From JBDSSS01 sp963764195 (GTDB taxonomy: Bacteria > Actinomycetota > Actinomycetes > Actinomycetales > Dermatophilaceae), in the NCBI GenBank assembly GCA_963764195.1, contig CAVXRG010000001.1:1-64000 (forward strand): a DNA stretch of 64,000 bases, in the 5' to 3' direction. Positions within the stretch are counted from its first letter, which is position 1. The number at the start of each line of letters is the position of its first letter. The notes beneath the pieces are model-generated. The model saw only the letters and a list, made by a program, of their open reading frames with translations. It did not search any database and had not been told where the DNA came from. A program made the translations under genes and the position numbers. Below, one piece after another: positions 53,441 through 63,600 of the stretch.

Positions 53441-55042
53441 GTGACCGACTCTGCCGCCGACTCTGCCGCCGACACCGCCGCCGACACCGCTCCCGACGAC
53501 GCGCAGCTCCAGGGGATCCGCGCCGGCTACGCCTTCGAGGGTGGGGTGCTCAAGCTCGGCGCGGCCGTCGTCGACGGTGAGGCGCACGCCGACGCGCCCG
53601 TCCAGATCCCGCTGAGCATCCTCAACCGCCACGGGCTCGTCGCGGGAGCCACGGGCACGGGCAAGACGAAGACGCTGCAGCTGATGGCCGAGCAGCTGTC
53701 GGACCAGGGCGTGCCCGTCTTCCTCGCCGACCTCAAGGGCGACCTGTCCGGCCTGGCCTCCCCGGGTGAGGGCGGCGACCGGATCCTCGCCCGCGCCACC
53801 GACGTCGGTATGCCGTGGACCGGGACCGCCTACCCCACCGAGTTCTTCACCCTCGGCGGCAAGGGCAGCGGCATCGCGATCCGAGCGACGGTGACGAGCT
53901 TCGGCCCGACCCTGCTCTCGAAGGTCCTCGGCCTCAACGACACCCAGGAGAGCAGCCTCGGCCTCGTGTTCCACTATGCCGACAAGAACGGCCTGGCCCT
54001 GCTCGACCTCAAGGACCTGCGGGCCGTCATCAGCCACCTCACCGGGGCCGAGGGCAAGGCCGACCTCAAGGCGCTCGGGGGCCTGTCGAGCGCGACGGCC
54101 GGGGTCATCCTGCGCTCGCTCATCACCTTCGAGGACCAGGGCGCCGGGGACTTCTTCGGCGAGCCGGAGTTCGAGACGAGCGACCTGCTCCGCACGGCGG
54201 CCGACGGGCGCGGGCTCATCTCCTGCCTCGAGCTGCCCCAGGTGCAGGACCGTCCGCAGCTGTTCTCGACCTTCCTCATGTGGCTGCTGGCGGACCTCTT
54301 CCACGACCTGCCCGAGGAAGGCGACCTCGACAAGCCCAAGCTCGTCTTCTTCTTCGACGAGGCACACCTGCTCTTCACCGACGCGAGCAAGTCGTTCCTC
54401 CAGGCGATCGAGCAGACCGTCCGGCTGATCCGTTCCAAGGGGGTCGGCGTCTTCTTCGTCACCCAGTCCCCCAAGGACGTGCCCTCCGGCGTGCTCGCGC
54501 AGCTCGGAAACCGGGTCCAGCACGCGCTGCGCGCCTTCACCCCGGACGACGCCAGGGCCCTCAAGCAGGCCATCGCGACCTACCCGCACACGGCGTACGA
54601 CATGGAGAAGCTGCTCACCAGCCTCGGGATCGGCGAGGCCGTCGTCACGGTGCTGTCGGACAAGGGTGTGCCGACCCCCGTCGCGTGGACCCGGATGAAG
54701 GCCCCGAACTCGCTGATGGACCCCTCCGACCAGGCGACCCTCGACGGCGTCATCGCCGCCTCGGCGATCCGGACGAAGTATGCCGCTGTCGTCGATCGTG
54801 AGTCCGCCTACGAGCTGCTGACCCAGCGACTCGAGGCGCAGACGCCTCCGGCGCCTGCCACCCCGACGGCGGCTCCCGCGCCCGCTCCTGCTCCTGCGCC
54901 CCGGGCGAAGGCGGCCAAGGAGGAGCCCGGCCTCGTCGAGCAGGTGACGGGCAACGCGGCCTTCCGGTCGATGATGCGATCGGCGGGCACGGTGATCGGT
55001 CGGGAGATCACCCGCAGCCTCTTCGGCACCCGCAAGCGCTGA
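53441..55042 (+). CDS. HerA/DUF853-family ATPase
   Basis: 533-residue FtsK/HerA-superfamily ATPase. Walker A is ATGTGKTKTLQ (about 71-81), VFLADLKGDLSGL follows, Walker B is KLVFFFDEAHLLF (about 302-314), and VFFVTQSPKDVPSGVL is sensor-like. DUF853 proteins are hexameric-motor relatives of unknown cell role. The N terminus has a repeated DSAADSAADTAADTAP from 12-base repeats (53447-53494), and the linker near 470 is Pro/Ala-rich. GTG 53441 has no ribosome site and a TAGAGT -10-like box at 53428-53433, so the mRNA is probably leaderless. Confidence 0.9.
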   Translation: MTDSAADSAADTAADTAPDDAQLQGIRAGYAFEGGVLKLGAAVVDGEAHADAPVQIPLSILNRHGLVAGATGTGKTKTLQLMAEQLSDQGVPVFLADLKGDLSGLASPGEGGDRILARATDVGMPWTGTAYPTEFFTLGGKGSGIAIRATVTSFGPTLLSKVLGLNDTQESSLGLVFHYADKNGLALLDLKDLRAVISHLTGAEGKADLKALGGLSSATAGVILRSLITFEDQGAGDFFGEPEFETSDLLRTAADGRGLISCLELPQVQDRPQLFSTFLMWLLADLFHDLPEEGDLDKPKLVFFFDEAHLLFTDASKSFLQAIEQTVRLIRSKGVGVFFVTQSPKDVPSGVLAQLGNRVQHALRAFTPDDARALKQAIATYPHTAYDMEKLLTSLGIGEAVVTVLSDKGVPTPVAWTRMKAPNSLMDPSDQATLDGVIAASAIRTKYAAVVDRESAYELLTQRLEAQTPPAPATPTAAPAPAPAPAPRAKAAKEEPGLVEQVTGNAAFRSMMRSAGTVIGREITRSLFGTRKR

Positions 55043-55054
55043 CGGCCGCCCCTG

Positions 55055-55891
55055 CTAGGAGTCGTACTCGACGTCGTCGAGGTCGCCGTCGGCATCCGCG
55101 AAGTAGCTGATCACCCGGATCTGCGGCTGCTCGACGACCTGCAGGACGAGCTGCTGGAGCTTGACGACGCGGCCGTCGTCGAGCCGGATCCGCTTCATCC
55201 GCCCCCGGGTCGGGTCCGAGTCGTGCTGCTCCCACCACGTCACCGTGGCCGGGTTGCCGGCGAACACCGCGTCGAGGACGCGCTTGAAGTCCTCGTCGTC
55301 GGGGTGCCGGGCGAAGGCCTCGCGGAAGAGGGCGAGCTGGTCGGCCGCCTCCTGCTCCCAGTCGACGAAGAGGCTGCGGGCGGCGGGGTCGCAGCAGTAG
55401 AACCACAGCAGGTTGCGCTCGATGGGTGACCGCTTGGCCTCCCAGTCGCTGAAGAGTCGCCGGGCCATGTGGTTGGCGCCGAGGACGTCCCAGTGCACGC
55501 CGACGACGTAGGCGGGGTTCGGGTCGATCGAGTCGATGAGCTCCTCGAGCTCGTCCGTGAGCATCTCCGGCTCGGGCGGTCGCCGGCTCGCGACCCCGCT
55601 CGCGAGGTCGGCGAGCTGCTCGCGCCCGTCGGAGCCGAGCTTGAGGGCGCGGCCGAGACCGTCGATGACGGCCCGGCTCGGACGCAGGTCGCGACCGCGC
55701 TCGATGATGTCGTAGTAGGCCACCGAGATGTTCGCCAGCTCGGCGACCTCGGTGCGGCTCAACCCGACCCGCTTGCGACCCTTGACCCGCCTGATCCCGA
55801 CGTCCTCGGGCGCGAGCTGGCGACGGCGCGCGCGGAGGAACTCCCCCAGCGGCGAGGGGGTGCGCACGGTGAGCGGCACGTCGTTGTTCAT
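55055..55891 (-). CDS. XRE-family regulator with MmyB-like ligand domain
   Basis: 278-residue regulator. N-terminal helix-turn-helix GLSRTEVAELANISVAYYDIIERGR (as LSRTEVAELANISVAYY) at about 43-67, then the MmyB ligand-binding domain with PAYVVGVHWDVLGANHMARRLF and RNLLWFYCCDP, which binds small hydrophobic ligands, perhaps fatty acids. Same strand as sulP and 53 bases after it, so probably co-transcribed. Family members often control neighbouring oxidoreductases, none of which is here. Confidence 0.9.
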   Translation of the reverse strand: MNNDVPLTVRTPSPLGEFLRARRRQLAPEDVGIRRVKGRKRVGLSRTEVAELANISVAYYDIIERGRDLRPSRAVIDGLGRALKLGSDGREQLADLASGVASRRPPEPEMLTDELEELIDSIDPNPAYVVGVHWDVLGANHMARRLFSDWEAKRSPIERNLLWFYCCDPAARSLFVDWEQEAADQLALFREAFARHPDDEDFKRVLDAVFAGNPATVTWWEQHDSDPTRGRMKRIRLDDGRVVKLQQLVLQVVEQPQIRVISYFADADGDLDDVEYDS

Positions 55892-55944
55892 GGGCCCATC
55901 CTGCCAGCGCCGGGGTCCGCGGTGGACGCCCGGCGGCAGGGTGG

Positions 55945-57480
55945 TCAGTGCGAGCTGAGCTGACCCGTCAGACGCTCGTGCATGTGGCCGCTCGCGATGT
56001 TGAGGCCACGGATCTCGACCGTCTTGCCCTTGCTCGCGTACTTCGTCTCGACCGCGTCGAGGGCCGCCACCGTCGAGGCGTCCCAGACGTGCGAGCTCGT
56101 GAGGTCGACGACGACGAGATCGGGGTCGTCGATGTAGTCGAACTGGCTGTAGAGGTCGTTGCTCGAGGCGAAGAAGAGCTCACCGGTGACGGTGTAGACC
56201 GCCGTGGTCCCGGCCGCCTCCTCCACGATCTGCCGGTCGACCCCGACGAGGTGGGCGACGCGACGCGCGAAGAGCACCATGGCAACGAGCACGCCGACGA
56301 CGACGCCGATGGCGAGGTTGTGAGTGAGCACGACGACGACGACGGTGGAGACCATGACGGAGGTCTCACTCTTCGGCATCCGGCGCAGGGTCGCGGGCCG
56401 GATGCTGTGCCAGTCGAAGGTGCCGACGGCGACCATGATCATCACGGCGACGAGCGCAGCCATCGGGATGATCGCGACGACGTCGCCGAAACCGACGACG
56501 AGGATGAGCAGGAAGACGCCGGCGAGGAAGGTCGAGATGCGGGTGCGCGCCCCGGACGCCTTCACGTTGATCATCGTCTGCCCGATCATCGCGCAGCCGC
56601 CCATGCCGCCGAAGAAGCCGGTGATGATGTTGGACGCGCCCTGGCCCCAGGCCTCCCGGGTCTTGGGCGAGTGGCTGTCGGTGATGTCGTCGACGAGCTT
56701 GGCTGTCATCAGCGACTCGAGCAGTCCGACGAGGGCCAGCCCGAGGGCATACGGCGCGATGATCCGGAGCGTCTCGAGGGTGAAGGGAACGTTGGGGATG
56801 AGCAGGGAGGGGAGGCTGTCGGGCAGGGCGCCCTCGTCACCGACCTCCGGGACGTTCGTCGCCACGATGATCGTGAATCCGGTGAGCAGCACGATGGCCA
56901 CGAGCGGCGACGGGACGACCTTCGTCAGGCGGGGCAGCAGCACGATGACGGCGAGGCCGACCGCGACGAGGGGGTAGACCTGCCACGGCACGTCGATCAG
57001 CTGGGGCAGCTGCGCCGTGAAGATGAGGATCGCGAGGGCGTTGACGAAGCCGACCATGACCGACCGGGGGATGAAGCGCATCAGCCGCGCCACCCCGGTC
57101 ACCGCGAGCAGCACCTGGATCAGGCCGCCGAGGATCACCGTCGCGACGAGGTAGTCGAGCCCGTGGTCGCGCACGACCGGGGCGACGACGAGGGCGATGG
57201 CACCGGTCGCCGCCGAGATCATGGCCGGCCGCCCGCCCAGGAAAGCGATGGACACGGCCATCGTGAAGGAGGCGAAGAGGCCCACCCGGGGGTCGACCCC
57301 GGCGATGATCGAGAAGGAGATCGCCTCGGGGATGAGGGCGAGGGCGACGACGAGTCCGGCGAGCACCTCGGTCCGGAGCATCCGCGGGCTGCGCAGCGCC
57401 TCGAGCACCGAGGGTGAGCCGTGGTGGGCCGGCGACGGTCGGCGGGGGTTGAGGGCAGGGGCAGGGGGGCTCGTCGTCAC
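55945..57480 (-). CDS. SulP-family anion transporter with STAS domain
   Basis: 511-residue SulP/SLC26 transporter (sulfate, bicarbonate or other anions). Twelve to fourteen hydrophobic segments with LIPEAISFSIIAGVDPRVGLF (as LIPEAISFSIIAG) at the family signature, GGMGGCAMIGQTMINVK (helix 8 region) and a C-terminal STAS domain (TVTGELFFASSNDLYSQFDY, DLTSSHVWDASTVAALD). The sequence resembles BicA-type bicarbonate carriers as much as sulfate ones. GTG 57480 has GGAG 7 bases upstream. A structured leader with a terminator lies just before it. Confidence 0.92.
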   Translation of the reverse strand: MTTSPPAPALNPRRPSPAHHGSPSVLEALRSPRMLRTEVLAGLVVALALIPEAISFSIIAGVDPRVGLFASFTMAVSIAFLGGRPAMISAATGAIALVVAPVVRDHGLDYLVATVILGGLIQVLLAVTGVARLMRFIPRSVMVGFVNALAILIFTAQLPQLIDVPWQVYPLVAVGLAVIVLLPRLTKVVPSPLVAIVLLTGFTIIVATNVPEVGDEGALPDSLPSLLIPNVPFTLETLRIIAPYALGLALVGLLESLMTAKLVDDITDSHSPKTREAWGQGASNIITGFFGGMGGCAMIGQTMINVKASGARTRISTFLAGVFLLILVVGFGDVVAIIPMAALVAVMIMVAVGTFDWHSIRPATLRRMPKSETSVMVSTVVVVVLTHNLAIGVVVGVLVAMVLFARRVAHLVGVDRQIVEEAAGTTAVYTVTGELFFASSNDLYSQFDYIDDPDLVVVDLTSSHVWDASTVAALDAVETKYASKGKTVEIRGLNIASGHMHERLTGQLSSH

Positions 57481-57508
57481 GAGGGGTCTCCGTCAGGTGG
57501 TGGGGCCG

Positions 57509-57547
57509 AAAAAGAGGCAGGCGCCCCGAGCTCTGCTCGAGGCGCCT
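57509..57547 (-). terminator. Intrinsic terminator within the sulP leader
   Basis: On the minus strand AGGCGCC-T-CGAGC-AGA-GCTCG-G-GGCGCCT (57547-57519) is a 12-bp stem with one mismatch, followed by GCCTCTTTTT, a five-U tract ending at 57509. Only 28 bases remain to the sulP GTG at 57480, too few for a promoter, so the terminator lies in sulP mRNA (attenuation) as well as downstream of the giant gene. Confidence 0.78.
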
Positions 57548-57559
57548 TCGTCTCTTGGC

Positions 57560-57653
57560 GGTGGCGATGGGAGCTGCGCCGGTCCTGGACGTGGAGCCCA
57601 CTCGACCGTGTCTGCGCGTCGACGTCCGCCACCAGTCGTCGATACGACACCGG
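57560..57653 (-). promoter_or_regulatory. Structured leader with possible pseudoknot before sulP
   Basis: RNA of the minus strand can form P1 CCGGUGUC/GACACGG (57653-57646 with 57612-57606, one bulge) and P2 CGACG/CGUCG (57641-57637 with 57624-57620). The P2 loop GGUGGCG (57633-57627) is complementary to CGCCACC (57566-57560), just before the terminator. A TACGAT -10-like box (57661-57656) stands directly upstream. Pattern suggests a riboswitch or similar attenuator; no known class was recognised. Confidence 0.45.
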
Positions 57654-57693
57654 CCATCGTACGCGAGTTCCGCCCCGACCCCGAAACTGCCCG

Positions 57694-60600
57694 TCAGGGC
57701 CTGCCCACCACCAGGTCGTCGATGAAGACCTCGCGGGCCGCCGTTGACGAGGAGGAGCGCAGCCACTTCAGCTGCGGGACCCCGGCCGTCGTGATGGTCG
57801 TGTCGGTCACGCTGACCTCCCAGGCCGTCGGCTCCGGCGTGCCATCCGTCCAGACCTTCACCCGGATCGAGGAGCCCACGACCTGCAGCCGCACCCACTG
57901 CTTGGAGGTCGTGACTGACGACACCCCGGACACGTTGGCCAGGCTCGTGGTGACACCGTTGACGGACTTCCAGATCTGGGCGGCACTGTCGTTGTTGATC
58001 AGCTGGACGAAGTACGACGAGCCCGGATAGCCCCCAACCCAGTTGCCCGACCCTCTCGCGAAGAAGTAGAGGTAGCCGCGCGCGGTGATCGAGTCGTAGC
58101 GGAATGACGAGAGCAGGTCGGAGTCGACGACCGGGGTCGTCTTCGCCACCATCTGCACCCGGGCCCCCGAGACGTTCTCGAACCTCATCCGCCCCTCGCC
58201 GCCGACGAGGTCCGCCGTGCCCGTCCCGGCCGTGTCGGTCGTCCACCGCGTCGTGTCCCACACCGACCCGGTCGCACCGGTGAAGGTCTCGGCAAAGAGC
58301 GACGGAGGCTCCTGAGTCGTCGCCGAGGCCACACTGCTGTGCGCCGAGGAACCAGCAGCGTTCGTTGCCCGCACCCGGTAGAAGTACGCCGTCGACGCAG
58401 TCAGGCCCGTATCGCTGTAGCTCGTCGAACCAGCCGGCAGGGAGCCCGCCCGCACCGTCCAGGAGCCGGTCCCGTTGGGCGAGCGCTCCACGACGTAGGC
58501 CGTCTCATCACTCGCGTTGTCGACCCACGACAGGTCGACAGACGTCGACGAAGCCGCCGCCGCCGTGAGGCCAGAAGGCGCGGCCGGAACCGTCGGAACC
58601 GGCGCCTGGGTGGTCGCCGTGGCGACGTCCGAGTAGGTCGAGGAGCCGGCGACGTTCGTTGCCCGCACCCGGTAGAAGTACGCCGTCGACGCAGTCAGGC
58701 CCGTATCGCTGTAGCTCGTCGAACCAGCCGGCAGGGAGCCCGCCCGCACCGTCCAGGAGCCGGTCCCGTTGGGCGAGCGCTCCACGACGTAGGCCGTCTC
58801 ATCACTCGCGTTGTCGACCCACGACAGGTCGACAGACGTCGACGAAGCCGCCGCCGCCGTGAGGCCAGAAGGCGCGGCCGGAACCGTCGGAACCGGCGCC
58901 GGTGTCGTCGCGGTCGCGACGTTGGACGGGGCCGATGACCCGGCCCCGTTCTGAGCCACGACCCGGTAGAAGTACGCCGTCGACGCAGTCAGGCCCGTAT
59001 CGCTGTAGCTCGTCGAACCCGCCGGCAGGGAGCCCGCCCGCACCGTCCAGGAGCCGGTCCCGTTGGGCGAGCGCTCCACGACATAGGCCGTCTCATCACT
59101 CGCGTTGTCGACCCACGACAGGTCGACAGACGTCGACGAAGCCGCCGCCGCCGCGAGGCCAGAAGGCGCGGCCGGAACCGTCGGAACCGGCGCCTGGGTG
59201 GTCGCCGTGGCGACGTCCGAGTAGGTCGAGGAGCCGGCGACGTTCGTTGCCCGCACCCGGTAGAAGTACGACGTCGAGGCGTCCAGCCCGGTGTCTGAGT
59301 AACTGCTTGTGCCCGGCGGCAGGGTCCCGGCGAGCACCGTCCAGGAGTCCGTGCCGTTGGGCGAGCGCTCCACGACGTAGGCCGTCTCATCACTCGCGTT
59401 GTCGACCCACGACAGGTCGACAGACGTCGACGAAGCCGCCGCCGCCGTGAGGCCAGAAGGCGCGGCCGGAACCGTCGGAGCCGGCGCCTGGGTGGTCGCC
59501 GTGGCCACGTTCGAGTACGTCGACGAGCCAGCGAGGTTGGTCGCCTTGACCCGGTAGGAGTAGGCGGTCGACGCGGACAGTCCTGTGTCGCTGTAGGCCG
59601 TGGTCCCGGACGCGAGGGAACCCGCGACGACGGTCCAGGAACCCGTCCCGTCCGGCGAACGCTCCACCACGTACGCCGTCTCGTCGCTGGCGTTGTCCAC
59701 CCAGCTGAGGGCGATCGCGGCCGATGACGCCGCCGATGCGGTGAGTCCGCTCGGGGCGGTGGGGGCCGTGGGCACCGGCGCCTGGGTCGTCGCGGTCGCG
59801 ACGTTGGACCAAGCCGACGGGCCAACGGCGTTCGTCGCCCGGACCCGGTACCAGTAGGCCGTCGAAGCCGTCAGACCCGTATCGCGGAACGTGCTCGTCC
59901 CGGCGGCGAGGGAGCCGGCGGACGTCCACCCGTCGGTCCCGTTGAGGGAGCGCTCGACGGCATACGCCGTCTCGTCCGTGGCGTTGTCCACCCAGGACAG
60001 GTCCACGGACGACGCGGACGGAGCGGTCGCCGTCAAGCCGCTCGGGGATGCAGGAGCGCTCGGCGCCGGAGCCTGCGTCGTCGCGGTCGCGACGTTGGAC
60101 CAGGCCGACGGGCCCACGGCGTTCGTCGCGCGGACCCGGTACCAGTAGGCCGTCGAGGCGGTGAGGGCCGTGTCGCGGAAGCTCGTCGACCCGGCGGGCA
60201 GACTGCCTCCGCGGCCGACCCACGAGTCGGTTCCGTTGGGTGAGCGCTCGACGACGTATGCCGTCTCGTCGTTCGCGTTGTCGACCCACGACAAGTCGAC
60301 CTCGCTCGTCGAGACCGCCGTCGCCGCCAGTCCGCTCGCGGCCGCCGGCACGGTGGCCGCTGCGGACGGGTCCGTCACGGTCAGGTCGTCGAGGAAGACC
60401 TCCTGCGCCGCCGTCGCGGACGACGAGCGCAGCCATAACGTCTGGGGCACACCGGCCGCCGTGATCGAGGTGTCCGTCGCGGTGATCTCCCACGCCGAGG
60501 GCTCCGCCGTCCCGTCGGTCCACACCTTCGCGCGGATCGTCGAGCCCGACACCTGCAGCCGCACCCACTGCTTGGCCGTCGTCACCGCGGCCACCCCCGG

Positions 60601-63600
60601 CACGTTGGCCAGGCTCGTCGTCGACCCGCCCTGCGACTTCCACAGCTGGGCCGCGCCGTCGTTGTTGATCAGCTGCAGGAAGTAGGAGGACCCGGCATAG
60701 GTCCCGACCCAGTCCCCGCTCGCTCGACCGAAGAGGTAGAGGTACCCGCGCGGCGAGGTCGAGCCGTAGCGCACCGACACCAACAGATCGGAGTCGAGGA
60801 GCTTCGGCGCCTTCGCCACGGTCCGGACCCGGGCCCCCGACACGTTTTCGATCCGCATCCGACCTTCGCCACCACGAACGTCCATGGTCCCCGACGCCCC
60901 GAGGTCGGTCGTCCAGCGCGAGCCGTCCCACGCGGAGCCGTCCGCACCCGGGAACAACTCGGAGAACGTGGCTCCGCCGTCGGGGGTGCTCGCGGTGGCC
61001 GTGTTCGAGTAGGTCGAGGAACCGGCCCCGTTGACCGCCTTCACCCGGTACGAGTACGCGGAGGAGGCAGCGACCGTGGTGTCGCGGTAGGTCGTCGTCC
61101 CGGCGGGCAGCGACCCGGCGACGACCGCCCAGGCCGCCGTCCCGTTGGGGGACCGCTCGACGACGTAGCCCGTCTCGTCGCTCGCATTGTCCGTCCACGC
61201 GAGGTCCACGGCCGATGGGGAGACTGGCGCCGCGCCCAGACCGGTCGGGGCGGTCGGGACCGTGGGCGTCGGTGCCGGCGTGGTCGCCGTCGCGACGTTC
61301 GAGTATCCGGACGGCCCGGCGCCGTTCGTCGCCCGGACGCGGTACGCGTAGGCGGTCGACGGCGTGAGCCCGCTGTCGCGGAACGTCGTCGTCCCCGCTG
61401 CGAGACCGCTGGCGACGACGGCCCAGGAGCCGGTGCCGCCCGGTGAGCGCTCGACGACGTAGGCCGTCTCGTCGCTCGCATTGTCCACCCATGAGAGGTC
61501 GGCCGCCTCCGGCGACGAGGCCGCGGCCAGCAGGCCGGAGGGGGCAGCGGGCACGGTGGCCGGCGGCGCCGGGGTCGTGGCGCCAGCCACAGCGGAGTAG
61601 GGCGACGGGCCGATGTCGTTGACCGCCTTGACGCGATACCAGTAACTCGTCGACGCGTCCACCCCCGTGTCGTGGAAGCTCATCGTCCCCGCGGGCAGCG
61701 ACCCGGCCAGCACCGACCACGAGCCGGTGCCGTCGGGCGACCGCTCGACGACGTAGGCCGTCTCGTCGCTCGCGTTGTCGGTCCACGTGAGGTCGACGGC
61801 GGTTGCTGCCGTCGCGACCGCCGCGAGCTGCGTCGGGGCGTCCGGAGGCGTCCCCTGCGGGGGAAGCGACTGGGTCGTGGCGGAAGCCGTGGCCGAGCTG
61901 GCCGACGAACCGGTGGCGTTCGTCGCCCGGACGCGGTACCAGTACTTCGTCGCCGCGGTGAGGGCTCCATCGGTGTAGCTCGTCGTGCCTGCCGGCAGCG
62001 TCGGCGCCACAACGGCCCACGAGTCGGTGCCGTTGGGCGACCGCTCGACGACGTATGCCGTCTCGTTGGTCGCGTTGTCGGTCCACGTGAGGTCGATCGT
62101 GGAGGGGGACGTGGCGGTCGCCGAAAGGCCGCTCGGCGCCGCCGGTGCGTTCGCCACCGCGGACGGATCGGTCACGGTCAGGTCGTCGAGGAAGACGTCC
62201 TGCGCGGCCGTCGCGGACGACGAGCGCAGCCAAAGGGTCTGGGCCACGCCGGCGCCCGTGACCGAGGTGTCCGTGGCGGTGATCTCCCAGGCAGGCGGCT
62301 CTGGCGTCCCGTCGGTCCACACCTTCGCGCGGATCGTGGAACCCTTTACCTGCAGGCGCACCCACTGCTTGGACGTTGTCACCGCGGCCACCCCGGACAC
62401 GTTGGCCAGACTGGTCGTCGCGCCCGACGAGGACTTCCAAAGCTGGGCCGCGCCGTCGTTGTTGATCAGCTGCAGGAAGTAGGCGGACCCGGCATACGTC
62501 CCGACCCAGTCCCCGCTCGCGCGTGCAAACAAGTAGAGGTACCCGCGCGGCGACGTCGACCCGTAGCGCACCGAGGTGAGCAGGTCGGAGTCGACGAGCT
62601 GCGGCGACTTCGCCACGGCACGGACCCGGGCCCCCGACACGTTCTCGATCCGCATCCGGCCCTCGCCGCCGCGCACGTCCATGGTCCCCGACGCCCCGAG
62701 GTCGGTCGTCCAGCGCGAGCCGTCCCATGCCGAACCATCCGCACCCGGGAATGACTCGGAGAACAGGGCAGCAGTGGGCTCACCGGTCGTCACGGACGCG
62801 CTGGACGAGTAGGCGGAGGCCCCGGCGCCGTTGACCGCCTTCACCCGGTACCAGTAGGGCGTCGAGGCGGTCCGTCCGCTGTCGCGGTAGCTCGTGCTGC
62901 CCGCCGGGAGGGCGTCGACGACGGTCCAGGAGTCCGCACCGTTGGGTGAGCGCTCGACGACGTATCCCGTCTCGTCGGTCGCGTTGTCCACCCACGTGAG
63001 GTCGACCTGTGAGGACGACGGGGCGGCGGCGGCCAGGCCGCTCGGCGGCGCGGGCGGCGTCGTTGCCGTGACGACGAGGAACCGGTCGAGGACGTTCGCC
63101 GTCGCCCGCTGGATGCGGGAGTCAGTGCCCCCGGGCAGGCCGAGGCCGTTGCTCCAGTAGTTGCTCCCGCTCGCAAAGACCCAGGCCCCGCTGGGCGCCT
63201 GGTAGATCGCGGTGTTCGCCACCTCGGAGCGACCGCCCACGTCGGTGACGGGCGACTCGGACAGGATCGTGTAGCTCGTCGACACCGGCGGCGGGTAGGC
63301 CGCCTCGAGGCGGTCGGTCTCGTAGCCGAGGACGCCCGGGATCTGTGTCCCGTCGGACACCCCGGTGCCGGCCCAGACCCAGTTGCTGCTCCCCTTGACG
63401 ACGTACATCGCACCGCGCCCCTCGTTCATCAGGTGCGCCGTGTACTGGACCCCGACGAGACCCTGTTCGGGTCGACTGGCGGGGGGGTCACGCCAGAGCC
63501 CAGTCGACGTCGCGTCCTTGACGGGATCGCCCGCTGCGGACTTGTAGCAGACCATGATCCGGTTGGCCGCTCCCGCGGACGACGGCTCGAACCGCACCTG

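Noticed and set aside
58390..59482. Regular repeats as a CRISPR array
   Set aside because: The unit is 294 bp, coding and continuous with FN3 domains; there are no short repeats with unique spacers and no cas genes.
59390..62728. 1112-codon open frame on the minus strand
   Set aside because: Same strand but different frame from the giant FN3 gene; Arg/Gly-rich shadow without domains.
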